Shown here one piece after another: positions 9,599 to 20,829 of a stretch of DNA of 60,000 nt. A model generated the notes under the pieces. The model worked only from the letters and a program-made list of their open reading frames with translations. It ran no database searches and was not told where the DNA came from. Made by a program: the position numbers and the translations under genes. Origin of the DNA: Adiantum capillus-veneris (taxonomy: Eukaryota > Streptophyta > Polypodiopsida > Polypodiales > Pteridaceae); the NCBI GenBank assembly GCA_014529385.2, contig CM043953.1, positions 62,435,872 through 62,495,871 of the forward strand, read 5' to 3'. The first letter of the stretch is position 1. Every line of letters begins with the position of its first letter.

Positions 9599-11932
9599 GA
9601 TTTATGGGCTTAAGAGCTTTTGCTTGGTTCAAGTAGACTTAGTCCACTGTGTTCAAGTGCTTTGGTTAGGGAAAAGTCAAAACTATGTCCAAAACCGCAA
9701 CCGCTTCGTCCCAATTCTCGCAAATTGTCGCTTTTAGACACCCTTAACTTGTGGATGAATTTTGAGGCCTTAAACGATGTTTTTTTCAAAATAGAACTAA
9801 ATGGTTGCCATAGGCATACATTTAGTTCATGTTTTGCTCTAAGATCTGTAGAGCCGCTCTCAGGCTACGTTTTGATATAAAAACTTTTCCAATCCAATAC
9901 CGTTTGTGAAAGTTATGGCCTAAACAGTGAATTGCAGTTTAGACTAGTCAAAATGAGACCAAATTCAATTTTAAAAAAGGATTTGGGATCTCTTTGAGAC
10001 TGTGAACCCTTCTGTATGGTCAAAGGTACAGTTGGACCCTAAAATTGGCCTAGAGACATCCTACGCATAGTATGTCTATATGCTCAGAATTTAACAAAAT
10101 TTGGTCCAAAGACTCCCCTTAAGTCCAGCAACACAATGGTATGCTCAGAATTTCATTTGGATTTAAAAATGGCCTTGAGACATCCTATGCGTAGGATGTA
10201 TTTTTGCTCAGAATGACTTGAAATTTTCACCCCAGCTTCTCCTTGATGTGCTGATCACAGTGGTGTGCTCATAAGTTGGTTTGGAGTCCTAAATCAAGCT
10301 GGAGACATCCTATGCGTAGGATGTCTAATTGCCTAGATTTTGTCCAAACTTGCACTGTAGCTTCCCCTTGATGTGCTAAACTCATAGCTATTTTTACTTT
10401 TTGATTCTAACACCTATAGGTTGGTCAAATGATCAAGAATCTGTTCCAAAAGCCTGATGTCTGTTCTGATGAACTCCTAAGTCAAATCAACTCCAAATTG
10501 GACCAAATTTGCCTAGGAGGCTTATCTAAGGCTATATGCTAGCATGGTATGGTCACAGTAGAATTTTGGTTTCTAAATCATGCGTGTAGGATGTCTAACT
10601 ACTCAGAATTGCCCCAAATTTGAACCACAGACTCTCCTTAAGGTGTTGATCACTGTGGTATGCTCCGAATTTTGTTTAGGCCTGTTTGACCCCAGACTTG
10701 TCCCACAACTTCCCCTTGATGTCAGTAACCCAGTGGTATGCTTAGATTTTGGTTTGGATTTCAAAAGTCCCAAATTTTAGCTGTTCTTGCCTTTTGTCTG
10801 TCCAAAAACGCTAAAGTCTGTTCAATCTTCCTTTCAATGACCCAAATGAGATGAAATTGATCACATGCACTCAATACAACATTTAAAACATGCCTATGGA
10901 GTCATCCTATGGTTTGGTCTCAAAACTAGGCCTTTGACACAATTTGGGTAGGATGTCTGGAAATTCTCGTCTTTTGGCTTTGATCTGTCAAAATTTGGTC
11001 AAATTTCCACTTTCTAGGTGAAAATAGGGTAAAACCTACCTTCTAAACACACTGGTAACCTCATATTTTCAAAAAAGTGCCCAAATCATCCTGTAGACAT
11101 CTTACGCGTAGGATGTCTACTGCTGATTTTTTGAGACTGAAGTGTCCCTGATGCTTCCTTATGCTCTCAGCAAGTGCAAGTATGCTTCACAATTGCAAAA
11201 ACATACAAAAATTACTCAATTAAGCCTTTTCTGAAATTTTACGTTTTCTGACTCTGCCTTTTGGCTTTTGGTCAACAAAAATAAAGAAAAACACCCAAGT
11301 CAATATGTTACTAGGGTAAAACCTACCCTCTGAACCCACTGGTGCAGTCAGAATTTTCAAATTTGGTCTCCAGAACCCCCTTGAGACATCCTACGTGTAG
11401 GATGTCTATGTTTACAGAATTGCATGTTTTCTTCACAGAACCCTTGCAAATGCTCTTTTATATGCACATCATTAGTCAGTCATACTAAAATATCCACAAA
11501 AGCTTGTTTAATGCATTTTTACCCTCAAAAGAACACTTTTCCGTGATTTCAAATGCAATCAAGCACTTTAGCAAATAATTCAATGTTGAATAGCTCTAGA
11601 TCAGAATCGGATCACTTACCTAAAGCTACTCCTACAAATCATATGGGGTTTTGCATCTATGAGTAGAAAAACGCTTCACTGCCACACACGGACTAGTAAA
11701 TGCTTTTATCACCTCACAAATCATTCAACCACCAACAACTACTCTAATCCACAGATCCTAACTAAACCTATCTAGTCGCAGACCCTCGGCAAGACACACG
11801 CTTCCTGGCTATCCACTTGATCGCGGAATATCCTCTTCCGGATCCACTTAAGAAAAACGCTTTCTTTAGCCGAAACTAAATCAAGCAACCATTACACGAG
11901 TGTTAGTAGGAAACCTACTTAGGTCCTTGTGT
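9599..11932 (-). other. Long untranslated leader of element A with palindrome array
   Basis: About 2.3 kb between the primer site and the first Gag ATG, with no sizeable frame in element orientation. It consists of degenerate ~125-300-bp repeats containing phrases like TATGCTCAGAATTT and TCCCCTTGATGTGCTGA. Each unit is punctuated by a 22-bp near-perfect palindrome (arm GACATCCTACG and its complement). Full or near-full copies lie at 10055-10076, 10179-10200, 10304-10325, 11096-11117 and 11385-11406; half copies lie at 10579-10595 and 10945-10957. In the RNA each would fold into a hairpin. Packaging or dimerisation signals are possible, but that is inference. Confidence 0.8.
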
Positions 11933-11949
11933 CCCCAGTAGCGGCGCCA
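11933..11949 (-). other. Primer binding site of element A (tRNA-Asp-like)
   Basis: On the minus strand TGGCGCCGCTACTGGGG follows the 5' LTR end after one spacer base. It matches the complement of the 3' end of plant tRNA-Asp (as I recall it, TGGCGCCGTTGCCGGGG) at 14 of 17 positions. Confidence 0.75.
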
Positions 11950-11950
11950 A

Positions 11951-12993
11951 TGTTGGACGAAAAGCGACTCACACACCCATGAAGTGCATGCAAACACTAC
12001 CTAGATCAACATAATGTCAATCGAGGACATGGATGACACGATAGGCACACGGAGGAAATCTCTTTAGCTTGTTAGGTTGAGACCATCCTACACATACAGC
12101 ACTCAGGAAGGCCAACTAAACCACAATCAAGAACCTCACTCCTCTCAACTACACCACCTAGCCACATACACACATACGGAAGGTAACTCACCTAATCATG
12201 CCAGATTCATACGAAACTTAAGGAACACCATCCCCTCACTAGGATACACCTGTCCCTAAGCTTCTACACTCAAAACCCTCACTCTAAACCCATCTGCAGA
12301 AAATGCGTAGGATGACAGAGCTGAATTTTGAAAGTGCCCGAAACTGAAATTGATGAGTACCTATGCGTAGCTTATGTCGCCACGATTCTATAGACTACTA
12401 GCACGCAGAAAACAGACATCGTTTGATACACTTATGGCCACAAATAGCTCATAGATGCGTCGGCGTGTGCGCTTCGTCTCGCGTGGAATGCTTGGCGTTG
12501 TCGCGTAGCTCTCCTCGAGCCTACAACAATGGTGCAGTCGGATCTCCAATGTGTTGAGCGAGCCGGGCGTAGCGAGAGGATGAAGCTCACGCTCACTCTC
12601 TTTCTCTCTCACACACAGTAGACGGCAATGCTAAGTTTTGATTATGATTAAAGTCTTTTTACAAAATGACCTAGGTACCTTATATACTAAGGCTACCTTA
12701 GGTTTAGATGGCAGTGCTAAGTTTTGATTATAATTAAAGTCTTTTTACAAAATGACCTAGGTACCTTATATACTAAGGCTACCTTAGGTTTAACCAAAAA
12801 TGGGGTTGAAAGGGTCAAATGGATTTGTATTTACAATCTGGAAGTGCCATTGCACCCCGGCTTCTGAAACTAGAATAACTACTCATTACAAATGACGTTT
12901 ATAGCCATAATCCGCAGCATTTCATAACTCGCAAAAGATAAGACTTTGGTACGAAACTTGAGTTATGTTGTGTTGTTGACCCAGCGGTCAACA
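11951..12993 (-). repeat. 5' LTR of element A
   Basis: This is 1043 bp, with canonical ends (TGTTGACC … TCCAACA in element orientation) and target duplication GTTGA at 12994-12998. It exceeds the 3' LTR by exactly 86 bp because of a tandem duplication at about 12622-12793. That unit carries the TATA-like GTATATAAGG, so this LTR has two TATA elements (12678-12689 and 12764-12775) and the 3' LTR has one. The duplication must postdate insertion, since LTRs are identical at insertion. Confidence 0.93.
12622..12793. repeat. 86-bp tandem duplication in the 5' LTR of A
   Basis: The stretch from GGCAATGCTAAGTTTTG to AAGGCTACCTTAGGTTTA is repeated immediately with three or four differences. The offset of 86 bp equals the length difference between the two LTRs. 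Confidence 0.9.
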
Positions 12994-13232
12994 GTTGATG
13001 ACCAGCCCAGCAACAAGTACTCCTCCTGAATTTTCTTGTTGTTGTTGTGACGTTGCTGCTTGTTGCTTCGGCTAGCAGAGAAACGCAAAGGAGGGAGAAA
13101 AGAGGGAATCAGAAACCTGAATGGCGCGGGCGAGACAGAGAGAGGGGGGAGGAACGAGCGAGACAGAGTGGGAGGGACGAGACTTGAGAGAATATTTGCA
13201 TTAAGAGCTTGAAAGTACCTTGAGGTGATCAT
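12994..13232 (-). pseudogene. Candidate first exon of a host gene interrupted by element A
   Basis: A minus-strand frame starts at ATG 13232 and reads an S/P/R/L-rich, acid-poor N-terminus (like an organellar presequence or translated 5' UTR), then Q-Q-R-H-N-N-N-K-K and E-Y-L-L-L-G-W-S-S. Element A interrupts it here. If one GTTGA copy and A are removed, the same frame continues on the other side (2033 down to about 1997) as T-S-V-K-I-P-Y-R-A-P-K-Q and stops being coding exactly at CAG|GTATGT, a consensus splice donor. A TATA-like sequence lies 120 bp upstream. No protein family is recognised. The continuous frame ending in a donor is seen; the gene is inferred. Confidence 0.4.
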
Positions 13233-13352
13233 TAACCAGTAAGCGTTTTCACTTAGTACACGTCAAATTTTAACCCTTTTGTTTCCATAAATTTTGAATT
13301 TAATCCCACTGTTTCAAACGCCTAAACCACCCATTTTCTCAATCCCAAAAAC

Positions 13353-13367
13353 CATATACTATATAGT
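13353..13367 (-). promoter_or_regulatory. TATA-like element upstream of the candidate host exon
   Basis: The minus strand reads CTATATAGTATATGG about 120 bp before the ATG at 13232. It fits a plant TATA box with an ordinary 5' UTR length. It lies close to the broken end of element B, so it may equally be chance AT-rich sequence. Confidence 0.3.
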
Positions 13368-13399
13368 GGCAAACCCCGTCCACCTATAGATGCTTTCAC

Positions 13400-13963
13400 C
13401 CCTTGTAGACATTTTTCGAACACATTTTTGAGGTGTCCAAAATGATTAGCTCGGATTGATAAATGTACGCATAAATCATCCATATATACTTCTACAAAAT
13501 TTCAAAGATATTCTTTAAAAGCATGGCTCATCAGTCTTTGAAAGGTGGTAGGAGCATCAGTTAACCCAAAAGGCATAACTCGATAGGCAAAAATAACCCA
13601 TTCCATTGCAAAGGCAGTTTTACGATGATCCTTGGGGTCAACCAAAAGTTGATTGTATCCCGAAAAGCCATCTAAAAAGCTGTAAGCTTCTCTACCTGCA
13701 ACTTGTTCTAAAACATGATCAGTGATTGAAAGAGAAAAGTTGTCTCGAATGGTCGCTGCATTCACTTTCTTAAGATTGATAGACACCTGTAGTTTTCCAT
13801 TTTTCTTGGGTACTACCACAATTGGAGACACCCAAACTGTGTGTTCAATTTCATAAATGAATTCGGCCTCCTTTACCTTTTCAATCTCTTCTTTGATCTT
13901 TCTGGCAAATGTCTCATTATATGTGTATGGCCTTTGTCTACTTGGTTTCGCATCGTCTCTCAT
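13400..13963 (-). pseudogene. Element B reverse transcriptase (truncated)
   Basis: Ty3/gypsy RT: P-Y-T-Y-N-E-T-F, E-F-I-Y-E-I-E-H-T-V-W-V-S-P-I-V-V-V-P-K-K-N-G-K, F-L-D-G-F-S-G-Y-N-Q, F-A-Y-R-V-M-P-F-G-L-T-D-A-P-T-T-F-Q. One in-frame stop follows K-E-Y-L near 13502; beyond it the translation resumes with F-V-E-V-Y-M-D-D-L-C, the catalytic YxDD box, and H-L-K-N-V-F-E-K-C-L. Similarity ends near 13400, so thumb, RNase H, integrase and the 3' LTR are missing. The sequence type differs from RT of C, D and I (V-C-D-G-Y-S-G-Y and F-I-D-D), showing a separate lineage. Confidence 0.88.
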
Positions 13964-13975
13964 GGGTATGGTATG

Positions 13976-14257
13976 TTAACAGATTTTTGGATCAACACCC
14001 TTGAGATCCTTATATGACCAAGCAAAGATATCTCCGTATTCTTTTAGTAAGTTTAACAGAAGCTCTTCTTCTTCTTCTATCAGGTCATTTGCAATGTATG
14101 CAGGTCTACGCTCTTCTCCTGGTTTGGCCAGATCTATCTTTTTTGCATTTTTAGGTCCTTCATAGGACTCACTCTGTTTTTGTAGTTCCCTAATAGGTTG
14201 TTTGACTATGATTTTTTTTATCTTGGAGAGTATATTTCTTGTAATGGGATGGAACAC
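13976..14257 (-). pseudogene. Element B protease-RT linker
   Basis: Contains R-R-P-A-Y-I-A-N-D-L, E-E-E-E-L-L-L-N-L-L-K-E-Y-G-D-I-F-A-W-S-Y and L-K-G-V-D-P-K-I, the block that commonly precedes RT in plant Ty3/gypsy polyproteins. A stop separates it from the RT frame by a few codons. Confidence 0.8.
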
Positions 14258-14368
14258 TCATTACATCCTTACCTTTCTATCGTATATATCTCCTTTAGAG
14301 CTTTTTTCAACTCTTGATACTTTTTTTTCCGCTCAACTCATGTCATGGTTGAACCCTTGTCCTGGTTT

Positions 14369-15340
14369 TTAGGCTTTTTTTGAGTTTCTTTTGTCATTTT
14401 TCTTGATATTTTTGTCTTCTTCATGTTCTTCGTTTAAAGGATATCTACCAGCTATTTTAACCTTGACACAATCATGTGCATCTATCTGCATCAGGAACTG
14501 TGTTCTACTAGAGACGGATGGCATAGGTCTAGCTTTCACGTTTCTGGTGTCTCTTTTTTGTCTATACCATTTTTGTCTTCTCTTTTTGTAGTTTGGAAAG
14601 TCAAAAAACTTTTCCTTCCCTCCTTCTATGAGTAGTTTAGCTCTCACATGTTCTTTTTCCGACTCCGAATTATCGGAGGTAGCTGAATGCTCTTCTAACT
14701 CATTTGTTGCATCATAGTAGAGGTTTGAAAAGACTTGTTGAGCTTTCATCAAGTCCTTGGATTTGTGAATTTTGTCTTCAATGTGGAGGGTTGAGATCAT
14801 TTGTACGGGAATTATGTCATAGCCATCCTCATTGCAAAATTGAGTAGGCATAGACGTATTTACACATACATCCATTGTTGCTAAAATTTAAGTCCACTCA
14901 AATGGCTCAAACAAATGCTTTGGAAAGCGTTCAGGTACATACGCTTCATCTATGCAATCCCTTTCTAAGATACATTCTCCTCATTTTAAGCTTCTGTTTT
15001 CTGAAGCTCCATACATCCAAATAGGAGTCTCTTTGTTCAACCAAGATGGAAGCCTAGTTTCAGCCAAGGAGACTGAATCGAATTCTTGTATGGGCGTTTT
15101 CATGAAATATCTTTAAGTGTGATCTTTTAGATTGACCCTACTTATTGATCCCACCTGCTTCAAGTACAGATAATTGTTTTTTCAATCTTGGATGAGCTGT
15201 ACCTGTCGCATGAAAGGTCTTCCCAATATGATTTTGTAATTGAGTTTCTTTCCAAAGTCTACTATGGCAAAAGTGTATTGATATTCAATCCCACATGAAT
15301 TAACTATCACTTTTTCAAGCAGTCCTAAGGGTCTTTCGGT
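14369..15340 (-). pseudogene. Element B post-protease region
   Basis: The open part (14369-14875) has F-C-N-E-D-G-Y-D-I-I-P, matching F-C-D-E-N-G-Y-D-V-V-P of A; it is then acidic and ends in a K/R-rich stretch. Upstream (14880-15340), interrupted by several stops, translation gives R-L-P-S-W-L-N-K, W-M-Y-G-A-S-E and G-I-E-Y-Q-Y-T-F-A-I-V-D-F-G, again collinear with A. B lacks the W-I-P-K repeats here and instead leads into the RT linker. This is where autonomous and non-autonomous versions diverge. Confidence 0.7.
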
Positions 15341-15412
15341 GTGTCCATCAGCCTATTGCAATTTCATTTGAGTTTGTCTAGAGGCTGGTTGTCCCCAGGA
15401 TTCCCATACTAC
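15341..15412 (-). pseudogene. Element B protease, part downstream of the C insertion
   Basis: Reads V-W-E-S-W-G-Q-P-A-S-R and then A-D-G-H-T-E-R-P-L-G-L-L-E-K-V (one stop). It joins in frame with I-A-I-A-T-K-V at 26705-26725 once element C and one target copy are removed, and matches A-T-K-E-I-W-K-K-W-G-Q in A. Confidence 0.75.
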
Positions 15413-17745
<2,333 letters not shown>

Positions 17746-17765
17746 TTAGCCCTCTCTCTGTTGGC
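17746..17765 (-). other. Polypurine tract of element C
   Basis: Minus strand CAACAGAGAGAGGGCTAA directly before the LTR start TGATAGCC; position fits plus-strand priming. Confidence 0.65.
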
Positions 17766-17774
17766 TAGAGGCAT

Positions 17775-18434
17775 TCATGCCTCTAGCCCTTCTTCAATTT
17801 CTTCAGCTGTAGAGTTAGAGGGTTCTCCCTCTTCTAGAATGTCTAGCATGAATTCTGGGTCAAACCTAAGAAAGTACCTCTTCAGTCTCCATCCATTGAC
17901 TCTAGTCTTGTGAATTCTCCCATCTGCCTCCATCAAATTATAGCTGCCATTGTCGTAGCGTTTCTTGATGATGAATGGTCCTTCCCATCTAGGTTGATAT
18001 TTCTTATCCTTCCTGGTATCAAATATGTTGTCGTATCGCATCACTAACATGCCTTTTTCCAGTCCTTTCTCTTTAAGCCCTTGATTGAAAGTGAGTCGGC
18101 GTCGTTCTGCCTGTGCTGCATAGTGATTGATTGCTTCTTCCCTATCCAGTTGTAGTCTCTCTAGATCCAAGATGTGGTTTCTAAGGTTTACGATTGGACG
18201 GTGGGTCTGGCTGGCCAAGACTAGCAAGCTGGCTATTTGTACCTCAATGGGTAGAATTGCCTCCTTCCCATAAACTAGATGGAAAGGGGTGAAACCTAGT
18301 GATGTTCGGAACGTTGTTCTGTAGGCCCAAAGAGCTGCCATGAGATGTTTACCCAATCTCCTGTATGGTTTTTCACCTGTTTTGTGATGATCTTGCAAAT
18401 CATTCCATTTACCTTCTCTACCAGACCATTGCAT
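17775..18434 (-). pseudogene. Element C integrase C-terminal part
   Basis: Continues integrase after a frameshift near 18340: H-L-M-A-A-L-W-A-Y-R-T-T, T-S-L-G-F-T-P-F-H-L-V-Y-G-K-E-A (the conserved region after the catalytic E), then V-M-R-Y-D-N-I and Y-Q-P-R-W-E-G-P-F-I-I (the GPY/F-like module), ending in a short tail. There is no chromodomain after it, unlike chromoviruses. The first 40 or so codons before the frameshift point are out of frame with the true protein. Confidence 0.88.
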
Positions 18435-19450
18435 TGTGGATAGTATGGTGTGGAATGTCGACGTGTGATGTCTAACTTCTTCATCATTTCTCCTACCACA
18501 TCACCTCTGAATCCTAGTCCTCTATCTGATATTATCTCAAGAGGAGTGCCAAAACGGAAAACGATATGCTCAAAAATGAACTTTGCCACCTCTTGGGTTG
18601 TAATGCGGGTGGTGGCCATTGCTTCTGCCCATCGCGTCATGTAGTCTACCCCCACTATGATGTACAACTTACTTGATTGGTCCCTTGGTAAGGGACCAAT
18701 TGCATCTATTCTCCATTTCTCAAACGGACCATATGAAATGATAGGGGTTTGTGGCTCGTAGGTTAGCGTGCGATCACTGGCCACTTGATAAGCCTTACAT
18801 GTTTTACACCAATGGTGTACATCTCTGTTCAAACTAGGCCCAAAGTATCCTGCTTGTAGAATCTTCCTACTGGTGATATCTAGAGCAAAATGACCACCGC
18901 AGACGCCGTCATGGTAGCTTGAGATTACCTTTGTGATTTCACTGGAGGTTGGCACCCGCCTGAGAATTTGATCTTTGCCCTTACAATACAAGTGGTCGTC
19001 TATAAGGTGGTACCTAGTAGCCTTCCTTACGAGCCATTTTTTTTGGCCTTTAGTGTGTCCTGTTAGACATTCTCCTGTATTCAAAAAGTTGATGATATCC
19101 GGCATAGCGTCACTGCCTTGGAAGAGGGGTAGCTTTAATTTGATTGCTCCTATGGAAACATCTTGTATTCTTTCTTTAGCTAGTGCATCTGCCTCTTGAT
19201 TTTCTGCTCTGAGAATATGGAAGAGTTTTACTGCTTCAAACTTCTTCAGAAGGTCCTTAGCTTGGCGAAGTTGACCAAGTAAAACCTGATTTTTGCACTC
19301 CCAGGTGCCATTTATTTGCCTTATCAAAAGCAAAGCGTTGCCGAACACATTCAAGCGCTGAATTTTTTGTGAAATACATTGTTCCAGCCCAAGGATTAGG
19401 GCTGCATATTCTGCCTCATTGTTAGAGTGGGAGTGTAATAACTGCCCCAT
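18296..19450 (-). pseudogene. Element C second RNase H (C-terminal part) and integrase core
   Basis: Residues about 1-115 carry the rest of the extra RNase H: N-N-E-A-E-Y-A-A-L (catalytic E), V-F-G-N-A-L-L-L-I-R-Q (the usual catalytic D replaced by N in F-G-N), and E-A-D-A-L-A-K. Around 175-225 lies the H-H-C-C zinc-binding domain (H-D-G-V-C-G-G-H … C-K-T-C), then the core with D (W-R-I-D-A-I-G), D (I-I-S-D-R-G) and E (N-G-L-V-E-K-V-N). All three integrase acidic residues remain. The frame ends in a frameshift. Confidence 0.9.
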
Positions 19451-19468
19451 GGAGAATACTCTTTCCTG

Positions 19469-19999
19469 CTATTCATTGAAAATGACCATGCCTGCTGTAG
19501 ACTGATCCATTGTTCTCTTGTATGCTCCATCAAAGAAAAGAGAGTGAGCTCTCTCTAGCTTAGGGCTCTCTTTATCTGGTGTTCCTTCCTTTGCTTCCGT
19601 GTTGACCTTCATCTTCTTCTCGTAGTGGCGATGAGTGAGAATTCCTGCTAGACTAGCCCTGGTGGAGTTTTCTACTTGCATGGTGTAATCAAACTCTTGT
19701 AGTCTAATTAACCACTTTGAGATCCTAGATAAGACATCCATGTGTCTCATTACATAAGGGAAAAATTCTTCCATTGTCAGGATTACAAATGGTCTAGGCA
19801 AGAGATAGGAGCGGAATTTCGAGGTAGCAAACATTAGTGCCAGAACCATGTGTTCTACTTCGGTGAATCCCTTCTCTGATGGGGTCATGACTCGACTAGA
19901 GAAGTAAATAGGGCGCATGAAAGAAGTTTTGGGATCCTTTTGCATTAGCACTGCTCCTAGAGTATCATTTCCCACACTAGGGTTCACATAGAATCCCAC
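19469..19999 (-). pseudogene. Element C RNase H and start of second RNase H
   Basis: Begins F-Y-V-N-P-S-V-G-N-D with G-A-V-L-M-Q-K-D, R-P-I-Y-F-S-S-R and V-E-H-M-V-L-A-L, the degenerate RNase H attached to RT in Tat elements, followed by L-Q-E-F-D-Y and, near the end, L-F-F-D-G-A-Y-K-R, the first catalytic block of the extra RNase H. A stop (TAG) at 19469 splits the extra RNase H from the next frame. Confidence 0.88.
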
Positions 20000-20313
20000 T
20001 TAGGAGGTGAAATAGTGGGGAGCTTAGATAGGACTTGCTTTACCTTAGTAAACTGCTGCTCATTCTCTTCACTCCATGAGAAAACATCCCTTTGGGTGAG
20101 TTGTTGTAGGGGAAGGACTACTTGAGATAGCAAGTGAATGAACCTGCTTAAATATCTTACCTTCTGAAGGAAAGAAACCAACTGCTTGGCGGTGGTGGGA
20201 GATGATAATGATACCAGAGCCTGAATTTTGCTGGGGTCAGCCTTGATCCCTTTTGCTAAAATTACGTGACCAAGGAGAGTGACCTTGCTCTCACCAATGT
20301 GACACTTGTCCAC
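19984..20313 (-). pseudogene. Element C RT thumb/connection region
   Basis: D-K-C-H-I-G-E-S-K-V-T-L-L-G-H-V, K-I-Q-A-L, F-L-Q-K-V-R-Y-L-S-R-F-I and L-T-Q-R-D-V-F-S-W are the standard region after the YxDD box. It is joined to RT upstream through two nonsense codons (near 20380 and 20358) and to RNase H downstream through a frameshift near 19990. Confidence 0.88.
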
Positions 20314-20379
20314 GTTGAGTTGGCCACCCAGGGTTTGTAGCCTGGTTAAGCCATTCTAGACTTTGCTTAGATGAAGGGC

Positions 20380-20823
20380 TCATGAGCTATAGATGCAAAA
20401 ATCATCTATGAAAACCCATATTGATGTTCCAAAGTAGGGTTGGAAAACAAAGGTCACATAGCGTTGAAATGTGGTTGGGGCATTGGTGAGGCCAAACGGC
20501 ATCACTCTGTAGGCAAAACATCCCCAAGGTGTGATGAAGGTTGTCTTCTTCTGATCCTCCTCCGCAATGCTAATCTGGAAGTATCCTGAGTAGCCATCGC
20601 ATACTGTGTAGCGTTCGTGACCTGCCACTTCATTGAGTATTTCATCCTGGAATGGGAGGGGAAAATGGTCCCTCTTCGTGGCTGCATTGAGAGGTTTATA
20701 ATCCACACAGACTCTCCATTTACCATTTTTTTTTGGTGTGACTACTACTGGGGAGACCCATTCTGAGTCTTCGACAGGGTAGATGAAACTTGCTTGTAGC
20801 AAATTCCTTACTTCTTTAAGCAA
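20380..20823 (-). pseudogene. Element C reverse transcriptase
   Basis: Fingers and palm: F-I-Y-P-V-E-D-S-E-W-V-S-P-V-V-V, K-K-N-G-K-W-R-V-C-V-D-Y, V-C-D-G-Y-S-G-Y-F-Q-I, F-A-Y-R-V-M-P-F-G-L-T-N-A-P-T-T-F-Q and V-F-I-D-D-F (catalytic box as FIDD). The TAA at 20827-20829, just before this frame, interrupts what is an uninterrupted gag-protease-RT frame in element D, so it is a nonsense mutation and not a normal stop. Confidence 0.92.
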
Positions 20824-20829
20824 TGCATC

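Larger units (their letters stand above)
2034..12993 (-). mobile_element. Element A: full-length Gag-protease-only LTR retrotransposon
   Basis: Two LTRs (2034-2990 and 11951-12993) enclose an internal region with primer site, long leader, gag and protease frames and a polypurine tract, all in minus orientation. Both ends are flanked by the 5-bp duplication GTTGA (2029-2033 and 12994-12998), so this is an original insertion. No reverse transcriptase, RNase H or integrase motif is seen anywhere inside, although 11 kb would be ample room. It resembles plant non-autonomous elements that keep gag (TR-GAG type) but here protease is kept as well. Its Gag-Pro is clearly related to element B, which has RT, so B-like elements are the likely source of enzymes. 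The target site lies in a candidate host exon (see 12994-13232). Confidence 0.92.

Noticed and set aside
17775-18300. Chromodomain at the integrase end of C
   Set aside because: The tail after the R-W-E-G-P-F module is short and lacks the aromatic chromodomain pattern.
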